In this document: positions 8,201-16,289 of the stretch, one piece after another
How positions within the stretch are numbered: position 1 is the stretch's first letter
Layout: each line of letters opens with the position of its first letter
Position numbers and translations under genes: made by a program
From: Akkermansiaceae bacterium
GTDB lineage: Bacteria; Verrucomicrobiota; Verrucomicrobiia; Verrucomicrobiales; Akkermansiaceae
Length of the DNA: 64,000 nt
Assembly: GCA_013041925.1 (NCBI GenBank)
Contig: JABDRB010000014.1
Span: forward strand, 33,546-97,545
Reading direction: 5' to 3'
The notes under the pieces: model-generated
Databases searched by the model: none
What the model saw: the letters and a program-made list of their open reading frames with translations, nothing else
What the model was told of the DNA's origin: nothing

Positions 8201-9826
8201 GTGAAAGAACCCGATTCAACTATCACCCCCGACGAAGCTAAGAACAACCTTCAAAAGAAGTTCTTCCGCCCCTTACTTATTCTAGGTTTACTGATCATCG
8301 CAGGGGTGGCGAGCATGCCGTGGCTGGGAGAAGTGGGAATGGCAAGTGATAAAGCCACCACCGTCATCGGGCAATGGATCGGTTTCCTCGGTCGGTTTCA
8401 CCCGATTTTCCTTCACCTACCGATCGGAGCGCTGACGCTTGTCCTGCTGATGGAATGCTTGGGGCTGATCAGTTTGGGGAAATACAAGCCACACACGACG
8501 CTGGGTCTTGGATTTGCGTCGGCCACGGGTGTTTTTGCCGTCGTTTTTGGCTACTTTCTCTACCTCACCGGCGACTATTCGGGCGAGTTAATCGAAGAAC
8601 ACAAGCGTGATGGCGTGATTTTTACGATCTTACTCATCGCCACCTTTCTGATCAAATACGCCCACGATATCCGCTTCATGACCAAGCTGACGAGGCCTGT
8701 TTACGCCATCGGTCTTATTGCCACCACCGCGACGATGTTCAGCGCCGGACACCATGGCGGCGAAGTCTCCCACGGGAACCCCTTCGATAAAGCGCCATGG
8801 ATACAGAAATCAGACAAACCTACCAGCGCCGCAGAGATTGCCGACCCCGTCGTCTATAAAAAAATCATCCACCCGATCCTCGATGCCAAGTGCGTGAGTT
8901 GCCACGGCGATAAAAAACAGAAAAGCGGACTGCGTGTCGATAGCTACGCAGGATTGCTTGATGGCGGCGAAGAAACCGATGCCCTCATCCCTGGCGACCT
9001 GAAAAAAAGCGCCCTCATCTCATACCTCCACCTCCCGCTCGATGACGATTTGCGGATGCCCCCAGAGGGCAAAACCCAACTCACTCAGGAGGAAATTCAA
9101 ATCCTTGAATGGTGGGTGAAAATCGGAGCCCCTGAACATGCCAAGCGCAGCGAGGTAGAAATCACTCCCGCGATCGCCACCGCCATCGACACCCTGAAAA
9201 CACCCGAGGAGATCGCCCAAGCCAAAGCCGCAAAACGCGAGGCCGAGCATCAGAAGCTCAGCGCGATGAAACAAAAACGCGAACAACTGGCGATATCGAT
9301 CACCCGCGTTAATCAACAATTCCCAGGCTCACTCAATTACATTTCCCAAGACAGCACCGAGCTGAGCTTCTCCGCCGTAAGTTATCGTAAAAATTTCACC
9401 GACGAAAACCTCACCGCCATCAAGGATGCTGCTGCCGACATCACAGACCTCGACCTCGGAGCATCCGCCCTCACCGATAAAGGAGCAGCCATGCTTGATC
9501 AATTCACCCAAGTCAAGGTGCTTAAAATCAACCAAACATCCATCACCGACGCCGCACTGCCGATCATCGCCAAACTCGATCACCTCCAGTCACTCAACCT
9601 CTACGGCACCGCAGTGACCGATGCCGGAATCAAGGCCCTCTACGGAAAAACCTCACTGAAAAAAGTCTACCTCTGGGACACCCAAGTCACCGAAGCTGGA
9701 GCCAAGGCCTTGCAACAAGACCTAACAAAGTCTCACGCCAAGGCTCAGGCACAGGTCAAGAAAGAACATAGGGACAACCAAGCCCCTCAGGTCATCCTCG
9801 GGTCAACCGCGTCCAACCCCTCGTGA
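8201..9826 (+). CDS. Membrane protein: DUF2231 domain + planctomycete-type cytochrome c + leucine-rich repeats
   Basis: 541 residues from a GTG start; no in-frame ATG lies before the first membrane segment. Residues 20-40 and roughly 57-185 give four or five membrane helices with the FHPIFLHLPIGALTLVLLMECLG block of DUF2231 proteins. A single c-type haem site CVSCH (231-235) follows, in a PSCyt1-like context (HPILDAKCVSCHGDKKQKSGLRVDSYAGLLDGGE). Residues about 410-520 are LRR-like repeats (LDLGASALTDKGAAML, LKINQTSITDAALPII, LNLYGTAVTDAGIKAL). A membrane-anchored haem protein in an envelope redox role is plausible; the substrate is unknown. This combination is common in Planctomycetes and Verrucomicrobia. 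Confidence 0.85.
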   Translation: MKEPDSTITPDEAKNNLQKKFFRPLLILGLLIIAGVASMPWLGEVGMASDKATTVIGQWIGFLGRFHPIFLHLPIGALTLVLLMECLGLISLGKYKPHTTLGLGFASATGVFAVVFGYFLYLTGDYSGELIEEHKRDGVIFTILLIATFLIKYAHDIRFMTKLTRPVYAIGLIATTATMFSAGHHGGEVSHGNPFDKAPWIQKSDKPTSAAEIADPVVYKKIIHPILDAKCVSCHGDKKQKSGLRVDSYAGLLDGGEETDALIPGDLKKSALISYLHLPLDDDLRMPPEGKTQLTQEEIQILEWWVKIGAPEHAKRSEVEITPAIATAIDTLKTPEEIAQAKAAKREAEHQKLSAMKQKREQLAISITRVNQQFPGSLNYISQDSTELSFSAVSYRKNFTDENLTAIKDAAADITDLDLGASALTDKGAAMLDQFTQVKVLKINQTSITDAALPIIAKLDHLQSLNLYGTAVTDAGIKALYGKTSLKKVYLWDTQVTEAGAKALQQDLTKSHAKAQAQVKKEHRDNQAPQVILGSTASNPS

Positions 9827-9890
9827 GAAACCAGACTCTCGGGCAGCTTCAGCCGGTGACAAGCGGCTAACGTCCGCCCCAGAAAAAAGC

Positions 9891-10241
9891 TTATCGTCCG
9901 TTCTGCTCCTTGGCACTCTGACAATGAATACAGAGTGACACCGAGGGCTTCGCTCTCAGACGCTCAATATTGATATCCTTGTGACATTCATCACAAACAC
10001 CATAGTCACCTGCATCTAAACGCTGTAATGCGTATTCGATTTTTTCCAGCAGCTTACTCTCAGAGTAACCTAACTGGTGCTCCACGACATTATCAGCAAT
10101 CTTATCGGCCCGCTCGGTCTCATCGGCAATCACGCCGGCACCGACTCCCGTCATGACTCCATGTCGATTGACATCCTTGAGAACATGATTTCGTTGACCC
10201 ACCAAAGATTCGCGTAGTTCATTTTTTTCGCTTTCAGTCAT
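9891..10241 (-). CDS. TraR/DksA-family zinc-finger protein
   Basis: 116-residue soluble protein. An N-terminal helical region is followed by GDYGVCDECHKDI and VSLCIHCQ, giving a C4 zinc finger with Cys83, Cys86, Cys104 and Cys107. The coiled-coil region EHQLGYSESKLLEKIEYALQRLDAG precedes the finger as in DksA/YocK-type proteins. Family members bind RNA polymerase through its secondary channel or act in sporulation-like roles; which applies here cannot be told. It is shorter than E. coli DksA (151). It converges with the 8201-9826 gene. Confidence 0.88.
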   Translation of the reverse strand: MTESEKNELRESLVGQRNHVLKDVNRHGVMTGVGAGVIADETERADKIADNVVEHQLGYSESKLLEKIEYALQRLDAGDYGVCDECHKDINIERLRAKPSVSLCIHCQSAKEQNGR

Positions 10242-10399
10242 AAATATTGATTGGGTTGCTTAACAGCGCAATTATAACACAACATTGAACACTGCGCTAC
10301 GCATGTTCGGCTTCTGCCTACGCCTATTTTGCTATCTCATTGCCATTGCAAGCTCATCCCCGTAATGCTACGCCCAGTTGTCACGCAAAACGTGACACC

Positions 10400-10580
10400 T
10401 CTATGGAAGCCCGTGGCACGGGCAGGAAATAGATGGGGAATCCGGTGAAACATCCATGGGAACATGGATACCATTCCGGAGCGGTTACGCCACTGTAATC
10501 CTTGATCGCATCACGCGAAAAAGGTAAGCCAGAAAACCAGCCAAAGAGGTTGAGTTCACTTCCTGCGAATAACAGGAAAC
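10400..10580 (+). ncRNA. Cobalamin (adenosylcobalamin-type) riboswitch
   Basis: Class hallmarks are present in order: GGGAATCCGGTGAAA (10436-10450), GCGGTTACGCCACTGTAAT (10481-10499) and AAGCCAGAAAACC (10526-10538). The variable arm between the first two is a perfect 7-bp stem with a GGAA tetraloop (10452-10469). Downstream, TCCTG/CAGGA (10561-10577) forms a hairpin holding the only purine-rich stretch before the ATG at 10593, and GTTGAG (10549-10554) can pair with CTCAAC (10582-10587). This suggests translational control through sequestration of the ribosome site. It precedes the B12 receptor gene, as expected. Exact 5' boundary estimated. Confidence 0.92.
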
Positions 10581-10592
10581 CCTCAACAAAAC

Positions 10593-12509
10593 ATGAAAAA
10601 TACAACACCTGCAGTCCTTATGGCTGCCACTAAGTCGGCCCTGCGTGCCGGTCTCAACGACCGCATCCCAGGATCTCTCCTTGTCCTTTCCCTCGGCATT
10701 GCCTCTGCAACTGCAATCCATTCCGCCGAAGAAGTTGCTGAGAAGCTTCCGGATACCACGATCATCGCCAACCGGACGGAAACAGACATTACCAAAGTTG
10801 GTAGCGCTGTCTCTATTCTCGATATCAACACCCTTCAACAAGAGGGGGTTCGGACTCTCGATGACGCTCTCAAGTTTGCCCCTGGTGTGATCTCGGAATC
10901 ACTCGGTGGCCAGAGAGGATCAAGCTCCTCGCTTTTCCTGCGTGGCACGAAAACAAATCACGCCCACCTCATCGTTGACGGCATGCGGATCAGCGATGCC
11001 AACATGACATTCGGCGGCTTTCTCGGGTCCTCAAATTTAAATGGCCTGTCACGGATCGAGGTGCTTCGAGGCCCACAGGGTGCCCTCTACGGAGGCGACT
11101 CGATAGGCGGCATCATGGGACTCTACTCAACCAAGGGGAAAGGTGACTCCAATGGCAACCTTCGCGTCGAGGGTGGATCATTTAACACATGGAACACCCA
11201 GCTTGCCATGCAAGGCGAGTCTGGCGATTTTGCTTATTCACTCAACCTTGGCCATGAACGCACCGAGAACGAGCTACCGCACAACGCATTCGAGATGTTT
11301 TCTTATGCTCTACGCTTGGACTACACGGTCAACCCGTGCCTCAATGTCGGCCTCACTCTGCGTGGTGCAGACACCACATTCCAGGCGCCACATTACGGAG
11401 GGCTCTACAGCAGCCCGCTCGATGACGAACTCGAATACACACTCGGCACCCTTTTTGCCGACTACGAAGTGAACCAACTCTGGAGCACCAAGTTGACAGT
11501 CGGGATGTATGATCAGAAATACCACAGTCAAAGTCCTGTATTTGGGTTCAATCCCGCGAGCTCCTACGACACTGAGGCCACAAAATACGCAGTTTACTGG
11601 GACAACACCCTTAAGTGGAATGACTGCCACACCACCGTCATTGGCGCTGTTTACGAGAACTCTGATTTTTCCTATCTAAGTGATTATTATGGTCTCACGG
11701 GGGACACACGGACACGCGACCAGTATGGTTTTTATCTGAACCACATCTGGGATGTCAGCGAAGACTTCAATATCACCGGAGGCGCACGCTGGGAGGATTA
11801 TGACGACTACGGTGACGAGGTCACGTGGCGTGTCTCGAGTGCCTACACGGTGGATCAAACCGATACCACCATCCGTGCGAGCATTGGCAGGGGGTTTCGC
11901 TCACCATCATTTGTTGATCTCTACGGCTTTGGCGGACAGGCACCCAGCCCAGGCCTCGAAGCAGAAACATCACTCGGGTGGGACTTCGGAATTGAGCAGT
12001 CATTGTGCGACGGTCAGTATCGAATCGGCCTGACCTACTTTGAAAACAGCATCGAAGACGCCATCAGCTACGTCCCCCAACCTTACCCAACTCCTGGTTA
12101 TAACATCAATGCGAGTGGAACGACCAAAACCAACGGCGTCGAAGCCTCAGCCGAAGCCAACTTCCTGCAAGAGCGCCTCGGCATACGCCTTTCATACACA
12201 TGGCTGCAACGTGCCTTAGCCGAAATGCCCGAGCATTCACTGGGGCTACGTATTCACGGTAAAATATCAGACCAACTCAATGCGGGCCTCACAGCCACCT
12301 ACCTAGACGACCGTGCATTTTTCGGTGACGTCGTTGACGCCTACGCCTTGATCAACCTCTACAGCAACTACAAGGTCAATGACACCGTGACACTCAATCT
12401 CCGCGTGGAAAACCTCCTTGATGAGGACTACGAGTTTGCGCGGGGGTCAGGTGATATTTACCCAGGACGCGGGCGCGGCATCTTTGGAGGCGCCACGATC
12501 CATTGGTAA
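10593..12509 (+). CDS. btuB: TonB-dependent cobalamin receptor (BtuB-like)
   Basis: 638-residue outer-membrane beta-barrel receptor. A signal sequence (about 1-45, hydrophobic SLLVLSLGIASATAIHSA) is followed by a plug domain (about 65-170: VSILDINTLQQEGVRTLDDALKFAPGV, LFLRGTKTNHAHLIVDGMRISD, IEVLRGPQGALYGGDSIGG). A barrel then ends with LRVENLLDEDYEFARG and a terminal Trp (GATIHW). A cobalamin riboswitch directly upstream and BtuFCD-like genes downstream indicate vitamin B12 or another corrinoid as ligand. The energising TonB/ExbBD genes are not in this window except as an exbD remnant near 20.7 kb. Confidence 0.93.
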   Translation: MKNTTPAVLMAATKSALRAGLNDRIPGSLLVLSLGIASATAIHSAEEVAEKLPDTTIIANRTETDITKVGSAVSILDINTLQQEGVRTLDDALKFAPGVISESLGGQRGSSSSLFLRGTKTNHAHLIVDGMRISDANMTFGGFLGSSNLNGLSRIEVLRGPQGALYGGDSIGGIMGLYSTKGKGDSNGNLRVEGGSFNTWNTQLAMQGESGDFAYSLNLGHERTENELPHNAFEMFSYALRLDYTVNPCLNVGLTLRGADTTFQAPHYGGLYSSPLDDELEYTLGTLFADYEVNQLWSTKLTVGMYDQKYHSQSPVFGFNPASSYDTEATKYAVYWDNTLKWNDCHTTVIGAVYENSDFSYLSDYYGLTGDTRTRDQYGFYLNHIWDVSEDFNITGGARWEDYDDYGDEVTWRVSSAYTVDQTDTTIRASIGRGFRSPSFVDLYGFGGQAPSPGLEAETSLGWDFGIEQSLCDGQYRIGLTYFENSIEDAISYVPQPYPTPGYNINASGTTKTNGVEASAEANFLQERLGIRLSYTWLQRALAEMPEHSLGLRIHGKISDQLNAGLTATYLDDRAFFGDVVDAYALINLYSNYKVNDTVTLNLRVENLLDEDYEFARGSGDIYPGRGRGIFGGATIHW

Positions 12510-12559
12510 TCCATCCCAGCTAAAACTTTTGGGGGGTGTGTGTGCTCCCCGAATACAAT

Positions 12560-12595
12560 AAATCGCTTGGCTCGGTGTGTTGGGCCAAGCGATTT
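12560..12595 (+). terminator. Hairpin between receptor gene and first BtuF-like gene
   Basis: AAATCGCTTGGC (12560-12571) and GCCAAGCGATTT (12584-12595) are exact reverse complements, 12 bp each, around a 12-nt loop. Only a short T run follows. It may act as a partial terminator or an RNA-stability element that lowers expression of the inner-membrane transporter genes relative to the receptor. Confidence 0.55.
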
Positions 12596-12611
12596 CTCCC
12601 TCGATCACTTT

Positions 12612-13430
12612 ATGTTACGCAATATTCACAATGAGCTTCTCGACCACCGATTCACATTAAGCGGTCGCCCGAAACGTATTGTCAGCCTTGTATCATCGGC
12701 GACGGAGGCGATGGACAAAATGGGGCTCATCAATCGAGTCGTGGGCGTCTCAGAATACTGTGATCGTTACATTCATGACCTACAAGCACCCGTCGTTGGC
12801 GAGTATTTAAACTGCGACACGGATGCCCTCAAAAATCTCCAACCGGACCTCATCCTAACAACAGGAGGCATCCAACTCAACCTAGCGCGCAAACTCGCGC
12901 AGCAAGGTTTTCCTGTTTACGCCCTGCCTCTCCCTCAGAGCTTCTTCGGCACCCTTGAAAACAATCTCATTCTTGGCGGACTTCTCGGCGAGCTAGAAAA
13001 AGCACGCCACCTCTGCACGGACATGCAAAGGCGTGCTTCAGCACTTCGCCTAAGCTCGCCTAGCGTGCGCCCCAGCATCTACCTCGAACTCTGGCTAGGA
13101 AGACACATGCGGGCCGTTGGCGGAGGATCCTTTATCAACGACCTGATTGACATCGCAGGCGGCGACCTCATCTACAAAAATCATACGCTTGGCTACTTCA
13201 AACCGGACTTTGATGCGGTTGCGCAAGCCGCTCCTGATGTTTATCTTTTTTTCCACGAACCCGAATACCTGATCGATCCTGCTGAACTCGTAGCCGACCG
13301 AAAATGGAATCCCGACACACCGGTCATCCTATCCACCATCGAGTGTGGTCAGAACATGATCCAAGAAGGCCCCAGCATGCTCGACACCGCCGAGTGGCTA
13401 CAAAACCAACTGCTCGCGCTTCCCCAATAA
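12612..13430 (+). CDS. BtuF-like cobalamin-binding protein lacking a signal peptide
   Basis: About 272 residues from ATG 12612. Helical-backbone metal-receptor fold (periplasmic binding protein, PF01497-like): RPKRIVSLVSSATEAMDKMGLINRVVGVS, LKNLQPDLILTTGGIQ, RAVGGGSFINDLIDIAGGDLIY. Neither this start nor the GTG at 12540 gives a secretion signal, so the protein may stay in the cytoplasm or bind corrinoid by another route. The GTG start would place the 12560-12595 hairpin inside the gene, which argues for 12612. A second paralogue with a membrane anchor follows 16 bp later. Confidence 0.85.
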   Translation: MLRNIHNELLDHRFTLSGRPKRIVSLVSSATEAMDKMGLINRVVGVSEYCDRYIHDLQAPVVGEYLNCDTDALKNLQPDLILTTGGIQLNLARKLAQQGFPVYALPLPQSFFGTLENNLILGGLLGELEKARHLCTDMQRRASALRLSSPSVRPSIYLELWLGRHMRAVGGGSFINDLIDIAGGDLIYKNHTLGYFKPDFDAVAQAAPDVYLFFHEPEYLIDPAELVADRKWNPDTPVILSTIECGQNMIQEGPSMLDTAEWLQNQLLALPQ

Positions 13431-13446
13431 TCATTTTTCACCGCAG

Positions 13447-14379
13447 ATGTCGTCATCACCCACCAACAAACCGAACACAACCAGGATCGCTCTGATCACG
13501 GCCGCTGTCGTGCTGGCATTTATCGCAAGCTATTACGCTCGTCAGGCGGTTAACACATCGAGCGACATCATCGCCCCCCCAAGCGACTACCAACGCATTA
13601 TTGGTCTCTCGCCCAGCATTGTCGAGATCATCTACCAACTTGAGCACGCCGAGCAACTCGTTGGGGTATCCCGATTTTGTCATTACCCGCCAGAGGCGAG
13701 CCAAAAAACCGTGGTCGGGGGCTATGTCGATCTCGACTACGAAGCCGTGCTCACCCTGAAACCTGATTGTGTCATCCTACTCGAAGAGCAACGAGCCCTT
13801 GCGGAGAAACTCGAAATCATGGGGGTCCACACCATCATTCTCGATCACACCAGCACCCAAGGAGTGATTGATTCCATCGCCATTCTCGGTAAAGCGTTTA
13901 GCAAAGAGTCGATCGCCAATCATATCGTGCAGACGATGCACACGAGGGTGCGCACACTGAAACATCAAGCCCGTCGCACAGACAGTCGACCACGTATCCT
14001 TGTCTGTATCGAACGCGACACCAACTCTGCCTTCCCAGACCGCGTCATTGCCGCCGGCAACAAGGGCGTCCATCAGGAATATATCAATATGGTCAACGGA
14101 GTGAATGCCTACCAAGGACCGGTCGCCTACCCACTGCTCTCACGCGAAAAGCTCATCCACCTCAACCCCGACCTCATCATCGAACTCGTCCGTGAAGATG
14201 TCTGGAAAGACAAAGGCCGCGAAACACTGATGAAACAATGGCAGGCATACAACGAGCTTAAAGCCGTCAAAAACGACCGGATCATTTTCCTCCACGAGCA
14301 CCAACACATGATTCCTGGGCCAAGATTCATCGACACCTTGGAAGTTTTTGCCCAGGCTGCCGCTCTCCCACATGAATAA
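13447..14379 (+). CDS. btuF: BtuF-like ABC transporter substrate-binding protein, membrane-anchored
   Basis: 310 residues with a single hydrophobic segment (about 14-32, IALITAAVVLAFIASYYA), an uncleaved anchor or signal. The binding fold follows: QRIIGLSPSIVEIIYQLEHAEQLVGVSRFC, VVGGYVDLDYEAVLTLKPDCVILL, and PDRVIAAGNKGVHQEYINMVNG. Presumed to bring cobalamin from the periplasm to the BtuC/BtuD pair encoded next. The stop codon overlaps the ATPase start (ATGAATAA), indicating translational coupling. Confidence 0.88.
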   Translation: MSSSPTNKPNTTRIALITAAVVLAFIASYYARQAVNTSSDIIAPPSDYQRIIGLSPSIVEIIYQLEHAEQLVGVSRFCHYPPEASQKTVVGGYVDLDYEAVLTLKPDCVILLEEQRALAEKLEIMGVHTIILDHTSTQGVIDSIAILGKAFSKESIANHIVQTMHTRVRTLKHQARRTDSRPRILVCIERDTNSAFPDRVIAAGNKGVHQEYINMVNGVNAYQGPVAYPLLSREKLIHLNPDLIIELVREDVWKDKGRETLMKQWQAYNELKAVKNDRIIFLHEHQHMIPGPRFIDTLEVFAQAAALPHE

Positions 14380-15187
14380 CCCCCTCGACATGGCTATTGA
14401 GACCAACGCGCTCAGCCTGAGCATCGGCCAGCACCGACTGCTTCATGATGTGACCCTGCATGCCAAACGAGGCGAACGCATTGCCATCGTAGGGCCCAAT
14501 GGGGCAGGAAAAACAACCCTACTCCGGTGCCTCTTAGGTTTTATTTCTAGCCCGTCGGGAGCCATCAGCCTGCAGGGGAAACGCCTCGCCGATCTCAAGC
14601 GGCAGGAGATCGCCCGATTGATCGGTTACGTCCCCCAACAATTAGCAGATGATATTCCATTCACCGTCATAGAATTCATCGTGATGAGCCGTTACGCCCA
14701 TGCACAGAGCGGTGGCATCATCCATAGGGACCCCGAGGGTGAGCGTATTGCCAAGCAAGCGACCGAACGCACCGGTATCCAGCATCTCGAAAACCAGTCG
14801 ATGTCGACACTCAGCGGAGGTGAGCGGCAGAAGGTCAACATCGCTGCAGCGCTCGCCCAGCAGACACCCATCTTGGTGCTCGATGAACCCTCGTCCCACC
14901 TCGACCCCAAGCAGCGCGAGTCGATCCAACAACTTCTCGGAGAGGTTGGCCGCAAGAGCCAAACCACCATTCTAGCCGTTACCCATGACCTCAATTGGGC
15001 GGCCATGGATTTCGACCGCATCATCGGCATGTCGCATGGTGCCATCATCGCAGACGATACCCCGTCCGCCATGATGACCTCGGAGAACCTGCACCGCATT
15101 TTTGATGCGCACTGGTCAGTCCAGCCTCACCCAGAAAGTGGCCACCCCATCGTCCTGCCTGCTCACCACTACGCCCGTGACCTGTAA
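14372..15187 (+). CDS. btuD: Cobalamin ABC transporter ATP-binding protein
   Basis: About 271 residues from ATG 14372, which overlaps the preceding stop; an earlier start at 14348 is possible. Motifs: Walker A GPNGAGKTT, Q-loop GYVPQQLADD, signature LSGGERQK, Walker B ILVLDEP, switch VTHD. Belongs to the FecE/FhuC/BtuD group that couples ATP hydrolysis to iron-siderophore or B12 import. Riboswitch-led context points to cobalamin. The permease gene starts 5 bp downstream. Confidence 0.92.
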   Translation: MNNPLDMAIETNALSLSIGQHRLLHDVTLHAKRGERIAIVGPNGAGKTTLLRCLLGFISSPSGAISLQGKRLADLKRQEIARLIGYVPQQLADDIPFTVIEFIVMSRYAHAQSGGIIHRDPEGERIAKQATERTGIQHLENQSMSTLSGGERQKVNIAAALAQQTPILVLDEPSSHLDPKQRESIQQLLGEVGRKSQTTILAVTHDLNWAAMDFDRIIGMSHGAIIADDTPSAMMTSENLHRIFDAHWSVQPHPESGHPIVLPAHHYARDL

Positions 15188-15192
15188 TCCCC

Positions 15193-16191
15193 ATGGTTCA
15201 ATCACCTCGTCATTTCATCTATTTCCTCCTGCTGCCACTTGCCATGGTCACGCTGGTCGTTATGCCGTGGCTGGGTGAACACCATCCTGCTCTGGACGTC
15301 ATCCTGAGACCCAGCGCTGACGACTTAGATGCCATGATTTTCTGGCAGATCCGTGTTCCACGCGTTTTGCTCGCCATGTTTGCTGGGATGGGTCTGTCAC
15401 TCGGCGGAGTTGTTTTTCAAGCCATTTTTAGAAACCCCCTAGCCACGCCCTTCACGCTCGGTGTCGCTGGCGGCGCGTCACTGGGGGTTACCTTAGCCGT
15501 TTTTCTCGGACTCAATCTCACAATCCTTGGGGTTTCGGGCGTATCGATCGCCGCATTGGCTGGTGCGATCGGCGCCATTGCTGTCGTCTATGGCATCGCG
15601 CGGGCAACGGGAAATATTTCACCCAACACGATGCTATTAGGTGGAGTAGCCATCAGCTTTTTCTTCTCTAGCCTGATCCTCCTGCTTCAGTATCTCGGTG
15701 ATATGAGTGATTCATTCCGCATCATCCACTGGCTGATGGGAGACCTCAGCCGCGCGAGTGTGGACACGGTATTTCAGATCCTCCCATTCATTGTCAGCGG
15801 TGCCATCATCACAGGCCTCCTCCACCGGGAGCTCAATCTGCTTTCGCTCAATGATGACTTGGCCGCGAGCTGCGGCTTACACGTCGAGCGCATGCGCATC
15901 ATCCTCTTTCTCGCCGTCTCGTTGATGATTGCTGGCATTGTCACCGTCTGCGGGCCGATCGGATTTGTCGGCATCATGGCACCTCACATTTGCCGTCTCA
16001 TCGTCGGGGCCAACCACCGCAACCTGATCCCAGCAGCTTTGCTCTTTGGCGGTATATTCCTTACCCTCTGTGACACCTTGGCCCGCACCATCTCGGTCTC
16101 GGCAGAAGTTCCCGTCGGCATTATCACGGCCATCCTCGGCGGCCCATTTTTCCTCTGGCTTCTCTTTAAAAAAGCACGCAGCCTTAGCTGA
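15193..16191 (+). CDS. btuC: Cobalamin ABC transporter permease (FecCD family)
   Basis: 332-residue integral membrane protein with about nine or ten hydrophobic segments. FecCD/BtuC blocks are visible: IRVPRVLLAMFAGMGLSLGGVVFQAIFRNPLATPFTLGVAGGASLG near the N-terminus, and CGPIGFVGIMAPHICRLIVGANHRNLIPAALLFGG near 255-290, the ATPase-contacting region. Last gene of the riboswitch-controlled B12 operon. The next gene, a protease, starts about 100 bp on. Confidence 0.93.
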   Translation: MVQSPRHFIYFLLLPLAMVTLVVMPWLGEHHPALDVILRPSADDLDAMIFWQIRVPRVLLAMFAGMGLSLGGVVFQAIFRNPLATPFTLGVAGGASLGVTLAVFLGLNLTILGVSGVSIAALAGAIGAIAVVYGIARATGNISPNTMLLGGVAISFFFSSLILLLQYLGDMSDSFRIIHWLMGDLSRASVDTVFQILPFIVSGAIITGLLHRELNLLSLNDDLAASCGLHVERMRIILFLAVSLMIAGIVTVCGPIGFVGIMAPHICRLIVGANHRNLIPAALLFGGIFLTLCDTLARTISVSAEVPVGIITAILGGPFFLWLLFKKARSLS

Positions 16192-16289
16192 CACCCTAAG
16201 AGCCTCAGGATCCGCCCTCCTTCCCCCCGTAATCGTGCGAGCCATTTCAACGCATCAGGTGTTCATTCCCAAGTAACCTATTGCCACAT

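Noticed and set aside
7945..8241. 98-codon plus-strand open frame upstream of the cytochrome-c/LRR gene
   Set aside because: Composition and sequence match no family, it overlaps the next gene by 41 bp in another frame, and its hydrophobic start is short. Treated as non-coding, though a small membrane protein cannot be excluded.
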